A DNA stretch of 64,000 bases from SIG603 sp963621245 (GTDB lineage Bacteria > Bacillota > Clostridia > Oscillospirales > Acutalibacteraceae): assembly GCA_963621245.1 (NCBI GenBank), contig CAVFCW010000008.1, positions 1-64,000 on the forward strand. Reading direction: 5' to 3'. Position 1 is the stretch's first letter, and every line of letters begins with the position of its first letter. Position numbers and translations under genes: made by a program. Below, piece after piece: positions 25,175 to 33,517 of the stretch. Below the pieces are notes generated by a model. The model was not told where the DNA came from. It was given only the letters and a program-made list of their open reading frames with translations, and did not search any database.

Positions 25175-26968
25175 ATGGATATACTCGAAAGAAAAGACAT
25201 AGAAGAGAAATACCGCTGGGATTTAAGCTCGATGTTTGAAAGTGACGAGGCATTCGAGAAGGCACTTGACGAGGGTGCGGCTTATGTTTCCAAAATAGGA
25301 GAGTTTGAGGGAAAGGTGACCAAAAGCCCCGAAAATTTACTTTCTTATCTTAAGCTTGACGATGAGATTAACATTCTTCTCTCTAAAATTATGAACTACG
25401 CTCAGAGAAGAAGTGACGAGGACACAAGAGTAGCGAAGTATCAGGATTACACAAACAGGAGTATGAGCCTTGCCGTAAGCCTCAGTGCGGCTTCCGCCTG
25501 GTTCACACCGGAACTTTTAACGCTTACGGACGCGGAGATGGAGGCGTTCTACGTGGTTTGCCCCGATCTTGAACTTTACAGAAGAAGTCTCTCACAGATT
25601 TTCGCCCAAAGAGCACACACGCTTTCACCGAGTGAAGAAAAGCTTTTGGCTGCGGCGGGTGAGATGGCTTCTGCTCCCGAGAGCACTTATTCTATGTTTG
25701 CGGACGCCGACCTCAAATTTGCGGACGCTGTGGACAGCGAGGGAAAAACCTACACCGTAACTCACGGCAGTTTTGTTCCGCTTGAGATGAGTTCTGACAG
25801 AGAACTGAGAAAATCCGCCTACAAGTCGCTTTACGGCACTTATATGAACTTCAGAAATACATGTGCGGCAACTCTTTCGGCTCAGGTAAAACAGCTCAAA
25901 TTCTTTGCTGACGCAAGAAAATATGGCACCACGCTTGAGGCGGCTCTCGATGATACCGAGGTTCCGACAGAGGTTTACACAAACCTTATTGAGGCGGTTC
26001 ACAGCGGTATGGACTCCATGTATAAGTATGTAAGTTTAAGAAAAAAACTCCTCGGCGTTGACGAGCTTCATTTCTACGATATTTATGCGCCGATTATCTC
26101 CGACGTCGATATGCACTTCACCTACGAGGAGGCTTGCGAGCTTATATTGAAAGCACTTGAGCCGATGGGTGAGGAGTATCTCTCGATAGTTAAGAAAGGC
26201 TTGAGCGAGAGGTGGATCGATGTTTTTGAGAATCCCGGAAAGAGAAGCGGCGCTTATTCTGCCGGCGGATACGGCATGAATCCCAACATACTTCTCAACT
26301 TCCACGGCACGTTAAACGATGTCTTCACGCTCATTCACGAGATGGGACATTCGGTTCACACTTATCTTTCGAGCCACAACCAGCCGCCAGTTTATTCCGA
26401 CTATGTTATCTTTGTGGCTGAGGTTGCCTCAACATGCAACGAGGCTCTTCTCATGCAGTATCTTCTCAAGACAACGGAGGATAAAAAGCAGAGAGCGTAT
26501 ATTCTCAATCACTTCCTTGAGCAGTTTAAGTCTACGCTTTACCGCCAGTGCATGTTTGCGGAGTTTGAGCTTGAAATTAACAAACTCAACGAAAAGGGCG
26601 AGGGTGTTACGGCTGACGCTTGCACCGAGATTTACCGTAATTTGCAGAAGCTTTATTTCGGTGACGGCATAGTTATCGATGACGAGATTTCTCACGAGTG
26701 GGCAAGAATTCCGCATTTCTACTACAATTACTATGTTTATCAGTATTCAACGGGCTTTGCCGCCGCAATGGCTCTTTCTCAGAGAATTTTGACCCTGGGC
26801 GAGCCTGCCGTAAAGGATTATATCGGTTTCTTAAGCGGTGGAAGTTCCAAGACGCCTATCGAGCTCCTTCGCGGTGCGGGCGTTGATATGGCTTCTCCCG
26901 AGCCTGTTCTCTCGGCAATCAAGGTTTTTGACGGTCTCATCGACGAGATGAACGAAATTGCCGAATAA
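25175..26968 (+). CDS. pepF: Oligoendopeptidase F (M3 family)
   Basis: A 597-residue cytoplasmic zinc peptidase that degrades oligopeptides. The zinc motif HEMGH lies in LIHEMGHSVHTYLSS, and the third ligand Glu follows in EVASTCNEALL. Length and the C-terminal YQYSTGFAAAMALSQ segment match PepF. ATG 25175 follows AAAGGTG; the in-frame GTG at 25166 is part of that site. trmO follows after 4 bases. Confidence 0.93.
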   Translation: MDILERKDIEEKYRWDLSSMFESDEAFEKALDEGAAYVSKIGEFEGKVTKSPENLLSYLKLDDEINILLSKIMNYAQRRSDEDTRVAKYQDYTNRSMSLAVSLSAASAWFTPELLTLTDAEMEAFYVVCPDLELYRRSLSQIFAQRAHTLSPSEEKLLAAAGEMASAPESTYSMFADADLKFADAVDSEGKTYTVTHGSFVPLEMSSDRELRKSAYKSLYGTYMNFRNTCAATLSAQVKQLKFFADARKYGTTLEAALDDTEVPTEVYTNLIEAVHSGMDSMYKYVSLRKKLLGVDELHFYDIYAPIISDVDMHFTYEEACELILKALEPMGEEYLSIVKKGLSERWIDVFENPGKRSGAYSAGGYGMNPNILLNFHGTLNDVFTLIHEMGHSVHTYLSSHNQPPVYSDYVIFVAEVASTCNEALLMQYLLKTTEDKKQRAYILNHFLEQFKSTLYRQCMFAEFELEINKLNEKGEGVTADACTEIYRNLQKLYFGDGIVIDDEISHEWARIPHFYYNYYVYQYSTGFAAAMALSQRILTLGEPAVKDYIGFLSGGSSKTPIELLRGAGVDMASPEPVLSAIKVFDGLIDEMNEIAE

Positions 26969-26972
26969 AACT

Positions 26973-27674
26973 ATGAGCGATAAAAACAACACGAACAAGA
27001 CGGAGCTTAACTGCATAGCGAGAATTCACACGGATTTCCCGTCAAAGTTCGGCATACCGAGACAGTCGGGGCTTGAAAGCAACATTGCAAGAATAGTCAT
27101 GGAGCCGGAATATAGGCGTGCCGAGGCTTTCAGAGGGCTTGAGGAATACTCGCACATTTGGGTGATTTGGGATTTCTCCGAAAATCATCGTGAGAGCTGG
27201 AGTCCTACGGTAAGACCGCCGAGACTCGGCGGAAACGAGCGCATGGGAGTTTTTGCGACGAGATCGCCGTTTAGGCCAAATCCGATAGGAATTTCTTCGC
27301 TTAAACTTTTGAAGATAGACTATGACTGCGAGGAAGCCCCCGTGCTTATTGTGAGCGGTGCGGACATGATGAACGGAACGCCGATATTCGATATAAAACC
27401 GTATATCGCCGCCGATTGCCATGATGACTGCAAAGAGGGATTTTCGGGAAGAGTGAAACAGCACTTTTTGAAAGTGAGAATGCAAACTGAAAAGCCTGAG
27501 GGAATGACGGACGAACAGCTTGAAACTTTAGTCGGCGCTTTGAGCGAAGACCCAAGGCCGTCTTATCAGCGTGACGAAAACAGAATTTACGGCATGAGAT
27601 TTTCAAAGTGGGACGTAAAATTCTCTGTCAGCGGAGATAATCTCTTTGTAAACTGCTTTGAAAAAATCGAATAA
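26973..27674 (+). CDS. trmO: tRNA (N6-threonylcarbamoyladenosine-37) methyltransferase TrmO
   Basis: A 233-residue protein of the TsaA/YaeB family, which uses S-adenosylmethionine to methylate t6A37 in tRNA reading ACY codons. Family motifs seen are FPSKFGIPRQSGL, the EYSHIWVIWDF strand, RPPRLGG and FATRSPFRPNPIGIS. A C-terminal domain from about residue 150 continues the TrmO architecture. ATG 26973 is 4 bases after pepF, so the two are cotranscribed. Confidence 0.92.
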   Translation: MSDKNNTNKTELNCIARIHTDFPSKFGIPRQSGLESNIARIVMEPEYRRAEAFRGLEEYSHIWVIWDFSENHRESWSPTVRPPRLGGNERMGVFATRSPFRPNPIGISSLKLLKIDYDCEEAPVLIVSGADMMNGTPIFDIKPYIAADCHDDCKEGFSGRVKQHFLKVRMQTEKPEGMTDEQLETLVGALSEDPRPSYQRDENRIYGMRFSKWDVKFSVSGDNLFVNCFEKIE

Positions 27675-27679
27675 ACAGG

Positions 27680-27712
27680 AAAACTGCGGAACCAAACGGC
27701 TCCGCAGTTTTT
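27680..27712. terminator. Terminator between trmO and the ferredoxin-like gene
   Basis: An 11-bp perfect stem AAAACTGCGGA / TCCGCAGTTTT with a 10-base loop and T-run on the plus strand; the A-rich left side allows weak use on the minus strand. Confidence 0.85.
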
Positions 27713-27729
27713 CGTGGTATAGAAAAAAA

Positions 27730-28467
27730 TCAATCTTGTAAGCTTCCGTCAATATTTACGGTCACAACCTGCCACGGAATGAACTTTCCGCTTTCCATGA
27801 GTGCCTTCTTTGCAGCCATTTCAAGACCGCCGCAGCAAGGAACTTCCATTCTTACGATTGTTACCGATGAGATGTCGTTCTGCTTGATGATCTCTGTCAG
27901 TTTTTCGCTGTAATCGACAGAATCAAGCTTGGGGCAACCGATGAGAGTTGTCTTGCCCTTTATGAATTCCTGATGGAAGTTGGCATAGGAATAAGCTGTG
28001 CAGTCGGCTGCAATGAGAAGTTTTGCACCGTCAAAGTAAGGCGCTTTTATCGGTGCAAGCTTAATCTGAACGGGCCAGTTTCTAAGCTGAGAACCTATGG
28101 CAACAGGAGCGGCAGAGGTATTTTCTTCAGTCGGCTTTTCGTCTCTTATCATCTCTCTCATTCTTGAGCCGGGGCATCCGCCCTGAGGTGCGTTATGAAT
28201 AAACTCCTGCATTTTCTTCTGCATCTCTTTTTGCTTCTTGTGTTCTTCAACAGCCTTTTCGTCGTAAGCGGCGGCTTCTCTTGTCTCAAATGTAATTGCG
28301 CCTGTGGGGCACTCGGGGAGGCAGTCGCCCATTCCGTCGCAGTAGTCGTCTCTTAAAAGCTTTGCTTTGCCGTCTATCATTCCGATTGCGCCCTCGTGAC
28401 ATGCGTTTGCACATGCTCCGCAACCGTTACATTTTTCCTCATCAATATGAATAACCTGTCTTAACAT
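27730..28467 (-). CDS. 4Fe-4S ferredoxin-type protein with altered second cluster
   Basis: A 245-residue iron-sulphur protein. The first cluster motif is complete (Cys 13, 16, 19, 23). The second has Cys 43, 49 and 53 but Met 46 where the middle cysteine should be, which would suit a 3Fe-4S or non-standard cluster. The ~150 C-terminal residues are not ferredoxin-like and end with a PCCGGL double-cysteine motif. It is divergent from a Crp/Fnr regulator with a palindrome centred 41.5 bases before its predicted start, so it is probably activated by it. Function unknown; a redox or stress role is likely. Confidence 0.78.
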   Translation of the reverse strand: MLRQVIHIDEEKCNGCGACANACHEGAIGMIDGKAKLLRDDYCDGMGDCLPECPTGAITFETREAAAYDEKAVEEHKKQKEMQKKMQEFIHNAPQGGCPGSRMREMIRDEKPTEENTSAAPVAIGSQLRNWPVQIKLAPIKAPYFDGAKLLIAADCTAYSYANFHQEFIKGKTTLIGCPKLDSVDYSEKLTEIIKQNDISSVTIVRMEVPCCGGLEMAAKKALMESGKFIPWQVVTVNIDGSLQD

Positions 28468-28485
28468 AAGTTTTTACTCCCTTTC

Positions 28486-28514
28486 TTGACTTTGTGATGT
28501 GATTATAATATTAT
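28486..28514 (+). promoter_or_regulatory. Promoter of the Crp/Fnr regulator gene
   Basis: TTGACT (28486-28491), 17 bases, TATTAT (28509-28514). The start would be near 28521, just before the palindrome at 28530-28543, so the regulator could block its own transcription. Confidence 0.5.
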
Positions 28515-28543
28515 TTTGTTGAAATTTCCGTTGTTATAACAAC
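28502..28543 (-). promoter_or_regulatory. Activator-dependent promoter of the ferredoxin-like gene with Crp/Fnr-type palindrome
   Basis: On the minus strand TATAAT lies at 28507-28502 without a recognisable -35. The perfect 14-bp palindrome GTTGTTATAACAAC (28530-28543) is centred at -41.5 relative to a start seven bases after the -10, the class II activation position for Crp/Fnr proteins. Confidence 0.7.
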
Positions 28544-28561
28544 ATTTTGAGAAGGCTTTAT

Positions 28562-29215
28562 ATGAATTTTAAATTTTTATCAGAGACAAAGCTTTTCAAG
28601 GGTATTACAGAAAACGACCTCGAGGAGCTTTTGAATTTACTCGAATACAAAACAAAAACTTACAAGCGCGGGGAGTACATTCTTTTGGCGGGCGAGAAAA
28701 TAAGCCATTTATGCCTTGTACTCTCGGGAAAAGTGAAAATTGAGTTCAACGATTTGTGGGGAAATTCGAGCATACTCGGATTTACGGGCAAAGGTGGAGT
28801 TTTTGCCGAATCATATGCGATTGCGGGCGAAACTCCTCTTATGGTGAACGCTCTTGCCGAGGAGAAAAGCGAGGTGCTTTTTCTCGACGTGGCAAGACTT
28901 CTCAAACTGAACGAGAGCGGAAACGATGCGGCGGCGCATGCCGTTTCCAATATGCTTAAAATAAGCGCGGGCATGAACATTGGACTTTCTCAGAAAATAT
29001 TTCATTCCTCACCGAAAAAGATAAGGGAGCGACTTATGAGTTTTCTCACGTACCAGTCGGAAATTCACGGCTCGAACAGCTTTGATATAAATATGAACCG
29101 CCTTCAAATGGCGGAATATCTCAACCTTGACAGAAGTGCTCTCTCAAAGGAATTGGGCAAAATGAAAGCGGAAGGCTTAATAGACTTCCGCAAAAATCAT
29201 TTTGTTATTTTTTAG
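28562..29215 (+). CDS. Crp/Fnr-family transcriptional regulator
   Basis: A 217-residue regulator with an N-terminal cyclic-nucleotide-binding-like beta roll (GEYILLAGEKISHLCLVLSG) and a C-terminal winged HTH (MNRLQMAEYLNLDRSALSKELGKMKAEGLI). The N-terminal cysteines of FNR are missing, and the cAMP phosphate-binding Arg-Ser pair is not seen, so the ligand is unknown. ATG 28562 has AGAAGG 6 bases upstream. The stop overlaps the convergent PIN-like gene by 4 bases. Confidence 0.88.
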   Translation: MNFKFLSETKLFKGITENDLEELLNLLEYKTKTYKRGEYILLAGEKISHLCLVLSGKVKIEFNDLWGNSSILGFTGKGGVFAESYAIAGETPLMVNALAEEKSEVLFLDVARLLKLNESGNDAAAHAVSNMLKISAGMNIGLSQKIFHSSPKKIRERLMSFLTYQSEIHGSNSFDINMNRLQMAEYLNLDRSALSKELGKMKAEGLIDFRKNHFVIF

Positions 29216-30807
29216 TTTTGCTCATAAATCGGTTTTATGAGATGGTAAATTTCTCCCGCTCTGGTGTTCGATTCTGTGCCGTATTCCTTTTGAAGATTTT
29301 CGTGCAAAATCTTTTTGCTCTTTGAAGTCACGATAAGTTCCGTGATGGTTTTTGCGTCATTTGGATTATGCATGATTTCGAGAACTTTACGGTAATATTT
29401 TGCGTACTCGTCCCTATTGTATGTAGGTTCGGGTGCGCTTTTTTCGTCTTTTGGCGGAATCAACGGTTTGATTTTATTGTAGATTTCTTTTGATCTTATG
29501 CCGTACTCCTGTTGAAGTGTGTTGTGAACGGACATTTTATCGTCGTTCTCCAGGAGAATTTCACTCACCGTTTTGGCTTCGTCTTTGTCCTTTATCAGCA
29601 GTGAAACCTTAGCGAAAATATCGTCGTCGGTATTTTCTGCTTTTTCCGCATTTTCACTTGGAACAGAATCGTCTTCTGTCGGGGCATCCGAAACAATTTC
29701 TTCCGAAAGGGAACCGATTTTCGTCTTCTCGGTATCGTCAAGCGGAATTTCGGTTATCTCGGTGCGATTGTCCGCAAGAACAATATCGGTGTTTTCGCTA
29801 ACGGTGGCAAGGCTTGTTGTCTCTTCTTTGATCTCTCTTAAAGCTACCTCTGAAACCGTGCTTATTTCGCTTGCTTCCGCCGATTCTTCTGCCGCTTGCG
29901 TGGGAGTTTCTTTCTTGGTCGGCGGCGTAAGTCTTGCGTATGCGCAGATGACGGGAGCTTGTTCGGCTTGCTCTTTTTTTGTCTCTTTTTTCGGCTCTTC
30001 TTTTGCTTTCGGTGTTTCGGGAACAATAGCCGTTTTTGCTTCTTCTTTCGGCTCTGCCGAAACCTCGGCTTTTGTTTCCGCTTTGGGGGCAAGCTGTGGC
30101 AAAATCGGAGATTTAATCTCTGATTTTATCTCCGGTTTTGCTTCCTCTTTCGTTTTTTTAGTGATTTGCGATTTAAGTAAATCGGATTGAGGAGCTGTAT
30201 TTTTAGTTACTGTTTTTAAATTATCAGTTTTTTTCGGATTGCTTGGAGCCGAAAAGAAATTTTGTTTTTTCTTGGGTTCGTCAGTTTGGCGGTTGGGCTT
30301 TTTTGCCGTGTTTTGAGCTCTGCTTTTTTTCGCCGATTTATTTGGTTTGTTCGCAGAAGGGAGATTTTTCTTTTTCTTCTGTTTGGCGGTCGAGCTTACG
30401 GTGCTTTTATTTGCGCTCGGCGTAGGTTTGCTCTCGGCGGTATCTCTCGCTTTGTTTGCTATGTTCGGAATTAGGTTTACCGTCACTCCCTTTTTCTTCC
30501 AGAAGTCCATGAGACATTCGTAGCCTTTATCTTCGCTGACGATGAAGAAATTTGAATGCGGGTGCTTTTTAACCATATAGCCGAGGTAGGATGAAAGCTG
30601 AAAATCGAGAAAATCGTGTCTTCCAATTTCCGCCTGTTCAAGCTGAACTTTTGCTTTGGTTGCGTTTATCGATTTCATGCACTCGATTGTTATGCTCTGG
30701 GCATTTTCCGAGTAGAAAATAATAACCTTGTCAAATCTGCCGAGTTTTTCCAAGCCGCAAAGGCCGTGAACCTTCGTGTTTTCGTAGTCAATAAAATAAA
30801 TATTCAT
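29212..30807 (-). CDS. PIN-like nuclease-domain protein with disordered linker and duplicated C-terminal domain
   Basis: A 531-residue protein. Residues 1-120 are a PIN-like (NYN-type) domain with the acidic sites FIDYEN (Asp 7, Glu 9), DFLDFQLSSYLGY and SEDKGYECL. Residues about 125-395 are a low-complexity linker, first Lys/Asn/Pro-rich, then Glu/Lys/Thr/Ala-rich. The C-terminus has two copies of a ~60-residue helical unit, ending in YGIRSKEIYNKIKPLI and TRAGEIYHLIKPIY. The PIN part suggests ribonuclease action; the target is unknown. ATG 30807 is chosen for the domain start and the GGAAAAG upstream. pgsA is 25 bases upstream. Confidence 0.78.
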   Translation of the reverse strand: MNIYFIDYENTKVHGLCGLEKLGRFDKVIIFYSENAQSITIECMKSINATKAKVQLEQAEIGRHDFLDFQLSSYLGYMVKKHPHSNFFIVSEDKGYECLMDFWKKKGVTVNLIPNIANKARDTAESKPTPSANKSTVSSTAKQKKKKNLPSANKPNKSAKKSRAQNTAKKPNRQTDEPKKKQNFFSAPSNPKKTDNLKTVTKNTAPQSDLLKSQITKKTKEEAKPEIKSEIKSPILPQLAPKAETKAEVSAEPKEEAKTAIVPETPKAKEEPKKETKKEQAEQAPVICAYARLTPPTKKETPTQAAEESAEASEISTVSEVALREIKEETTSLATVSENTDIVLADNRTEITEIPLDDTEKTKIGSLSEEIVSDAPTEDDSVPSENAEKAENTDDDIFAKVSLLIKDKDEAKTVSEILLENDDKMSVHNTLQQEYGIRSKEIYNKIKPLIPPKDEKSAPEPTYNRDEYAKYYRKVLEIMHNPNDAKTITELIVTSKSKKILHENLQKEYGTESNTRAGEIYHLIKPIYEQN

Positions 30808-30832
30808 TCGTCTTTTCCAAAAGCGTATAAGC

Positions 30833-31402
30833 TTATTTAAAATCTGCAATGGCTTTCCAGTTATCCTTGATGTAGATTATTCCCGAGATGAGTGCCATAA
30901 GTGTGCAAAGACCGACAAAGCACTCGCCGATAATGTAGAAAGCGTTCGAGTAAGCGGCACAAAGACCGAGCTGAAGAATATACTGAAGAATAATCACTAC
31001 CAAAATTGCGATAATCTGGGTTACGGTTTTTGCCTTGCCCCAGTTGTTTGCGGCAATTACGGTTCCGTTGGATGCGGCAACCAAGCGAATTGACGTCACG
31101 GCGAACTCACGGAACATAATGATGATAACAAAATAAGGGTTTGTATGTCCGAGAGCGACAAAGCATATCATGGCTGCCATGACGAGAATTTTATCAGCAA
31201 GCGGATCCATAAATTTTCCGAAATTTGTGATGAGGTGATCACGGCGTGCGATTTTTCCGTCAAGGTGATCGGTGTAGGAAGCGACAGCAAAAAGAATAAG
31301 AGCAATGAGGTAGCTGTGGGGAATAAATGTTGCCATCAAAAAGAAAACAAAAAACGGAACGAGTATGACTCTGAGTAAAGTCAGTTTGTTTGGTAAATTC
31401 AT
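30833..31402 (-). CDS. pgsA: CDP-diacylglycerol-glycerol-3-phosphate 3-phosphatidyltransferase
   Basis: A 189-residue integral membrane enzyme that makes phosphatidylglycerol phosphate. The CDP-alcohol phosphotransferase signature D-x2-DG-x2-AR-x8-G-x3-D-x3-D is complete, running from DHLDG to DPLAD. ATG 31402 follows AAAGGAG and opens with the family sequence MNLPNKLTLLRVIL; an upstream in-frame extension of 35 codons is AT-rich and has no support. Confidence 0.92.
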   Translation of the reverse strand: MNLPNKLTLLRVILVPFFVFFLMATFIPHSYLIALILFAVASYTDHLDGKIARRDHLITNFGKFMDPLADKILVMAAMICFVALGHTNPYFVIIIMFREFAVTSIRLVAASNGTVIAANNWGKAKTVTQIIAILVVIILQYILQLGLCAAYSNAFYIIGECFVGLCTLMALISGIIYIKDNWKAIADFK

Positions 31403-31532
31403 TATAAAATTTCTCCTTTGAGATTTTTTCGCAGGTGATATTTGAAATACATAAATATTATATTCACGTATTTTATTAAGTATAGCATAGCGGAAAATAA
31501 TTATCAATTACCGATTGCGTGGACGGTGAGGC

Positions 31533-31567
31533 AAAAAAGGGAGATATTCTCCGAAAAGAATATCTCC
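31533..31567 (-). terminator. Terminator of the response regulator-kinase-HtrA operon
   Basis: On the minus strand an 11-bp perfect stem GGAGATATTCT / AGAATATCTCC is followed by CTTTTTT. Confidence 0.88.
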
Positions 31568-31585
31568 GTCAGAATTTATTTTGTT

Positions 31586-33502
31586 TTATTTTTGAGTTTC
31601 GCCCTCGTCTGCAAGCAAGGTAATTGTAACTTTGTACTCCTTGCCGTTTGCCGGATGAACGATTGTGATTTCGCAGGTGTCGCCCGGTGAATAGGAGAGA
31701 AGCTCGTTTGCAAGAGAAGTGAGGCTTGTGACCTCGTTGCCGTCAACAGCCGTGATAACATCGCCCTCTTTTGCATCGGTGCCCTCAAAGCCAGACCCTT
31801 CAGTTATGCTTACAATCTCAACGCCCTGAAGTGTGAGATCCTGATAGTTCATTCCCGTTATGCCGAGTCGAACTCTGCCAGATACATAGCCTGTAGAAAG
31901 GAGCTGATCGATGATGTCCTTAGCCTTTGAAACGGGAATTGCAAAGCCCATGCCCTCGTAGTAGTCGGCTACTATCTTTGAGGAGTTGATTCCCACAACC
32001 TGACCGTACATATTGACAAGGGGGCCGCCCGAGTTGCCCGGGTTAATTGCGGCGTCCGTCTGAATATAAGTCATGCCGTTTGAGGAGTAACTTCCCACGG
32101 TTCTGTCAAGACCGGAGATAACGCCTCTTGTGAGTGAACCCGTGAAGCTTGTGCCGCCGGGGTTTCCGATTGCGATAACCCATTCGCCGATTGTGAGCTC
32201 GCTTGCGTCACCGAACTCGGCTGGTGTGTAGCCGCTTCCGTCAATCTTCAAAATTGCGAGGTCGGTTGTCTTGTCAAAGCCGACAATCACGCACTCGTGC
32301 TCCTTGCCGTCGCTTGTCGTGACGGTTACGGAAGTGGATTTTGTGTTGTTAACAACGTGGGAGTTTGTGACGATGTAACCGTCCTCGGTTACGAAAATGC
32401 CCGTGGCGTAGCTCTCGCTCTCACCTGAAGTTGTTGTGATCTTCGAATAAATCGTAACGGTGGATGGGAGAACCTTTTCGTAAACCTCCTGGGCGTCAAG
32501 CTCTGCGCCGCTCGGCTTTTTGTTGATGGTGATTCCGTCCGTGTATGGCTTTACTTCAATGTTCGGTTCTGAACTTTCCGAACTCTCGGAATCTTCACTG
32601 CTCTCGGCATTCTTGCCGCCATCTTCGCTACTCTCGGAATTTTCTGAGCTTTCCTCGCTGTTTTCCGAGTTTTCGTCGGGGCTCGGTGCGGGTGTGACGC
32701 TCGGAACAACTTCCGATGAAGCCTTGTTTTTATCCGTTACCTCAAAATGATTTCTCTCGGAAATGAGAGAATAGGAGAAAACTCCGCCGCCGAAAAGGAA
32801 CAAAAAGACAAGAACGAAAATAAAGAATTTTGTTCCGCCCTTCATCTTTTTCTTTACGGGTGGCTGGGGCGGCATTGGGGGATACATCGGCGGATAATTT
32901 TGGTAATTCTGGTAAGCCTGAGGGTTTTGACCGTACGGCATATTCTGCTGATACGGCTGATTTCCCTGCGGATACGGCATATTTTGCGGCATCGGCTGTC
33001 CGCCTTGCGGATAAGGCATATTTGCCGTGTTCGGATAAGCACCGTAATAATTCTGCTGATACTGCTGAGGAGCGCCGTTCGGCTGACCGTAGCTTGTCTG
33101 CGGTGCCTGCTGCGGCTGAGAAGTCGGCGGATAGACAAATCCGCCCTGACGGTAAGCGCCGTACGGTGCAGCATTTCCGTAAGGCTGTGCGCTTTGTGGT
33201 GCCTGATAGCTTGGAGCCTTAACATCAGGCGTTTGATAAGCCGTGTTTGTGCCGCTTACAGGTTCGGGGTTGCCGTTTGAGATAGGCTGTTCGGCTTGCG
33301 GTGCGGCAACGGGAGTAACAGTTTGAGTTTCTTTATCTTCTTTAGGCTCTTCCGCGGTTTCGGTCGGCAGAGCCGTTTCTTCGCTTGCGGCGTCCGTTGA
33401 CGGCTCTTCGGCGGTTTCTTTTATTTCTTCTTTTACGGCATTTTCTTCCGCTTTGTTCTCGTTCTCGACGTTATCGAGATTCTTTTCTTTTTTCTCAAAC
33501 AT
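31586..33502 (-). CDS. htrA: Membrane-anchored HtrA/DegP-type serine protease
   Basis: A 638-residue S1C protease. Residues 1-215 are a long cytoplasmic region, first Glu/Lys/Thr-rich and then Pro/Gln/Tyr/Gly-rich with repeated MPYPQG-type units. One transmembrane helix follows (FFIFVLVFLFLFGGGVFSYS). After an acidic Ser/Glu linker comes the trypsin-like domain with catalytic His in TNSHVVN, Asp in TTDLAILKI and Ser in NPGNSGGPL, then one PDZ domain. It degrades or holds misfolded proteins at the outer membrane face. It follows the kinase gene by 15 bases. The N-terminal region is much longer than in typical Firmicutes HtrA. Confidence 0.92.
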   Translation of the reverse strand: MFEKKEKNLDNVENENKAEENAVKEEIKETAEEPSTDAASEETALPTETAEEPKEDKETQTVTPVAAPQAEQPISNGNPEPVSGTNTAYQTPDVKAPSYQAPQSAQPYGNAAPYGAYRQGGFVYPPTSQPQQAPQTSYGQPNGAPQQYQQNYYGAYPNTANMPYPQGGQPMPQNMPYPQGNQPYQQNMPYGQNPQAYQNYQNYPPMYPPMPPQPPVKKKMKGGTKFFIFVLVFLFLFGGGVFSYSLISERNHFEVTDKNKASSEVVPSVTPAPSPDENSENSEESSENSESSEDGGKNAESSEDSESSESSEPNIEVKPYTDGITINKKPSGAELDAQEVYEKVLPSTVTIYSKITTTSGESESYATGIFVTEDGYIVTNSHVVNNTKSTSVTVTTSDGKEHECVIVGFDKTTDLAILKIDGSGYTPAEFGDASELTIGEWVIAIGNPGGTSFTGSLTRGVISGLDRTVGSYSSNGMTYIQTDAAINPGNSGGPLVNMYGQVVGINSSKIVADYYEGMGFAIPVSKAKDIIDQLLSTGYVSGRVRLGITGMNYQDLTLQGVEIVSITEGSGFEGTDAKEGDVITAVDGNEVTSLTSLANELLSYSPGDTCEITIVHPANGKEYKVTITLLADEGETQK

Positions 33503-33517
33503 TTTTAATTCCTTTCG

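Noticed and set aside
29573..30190. 205-codon plus-strand Ser/Phe-rich frame
   Set aside because: Antisense image of the low-complexity Glu/Lys/Thr linker of the PIN-like protein.
32520..33280. Plus-strand frames rich in Ser, Leu and Arg opposite HtrA
   Set aside because: Shadows of the repeat-rich N-terminal part of the protease gene.
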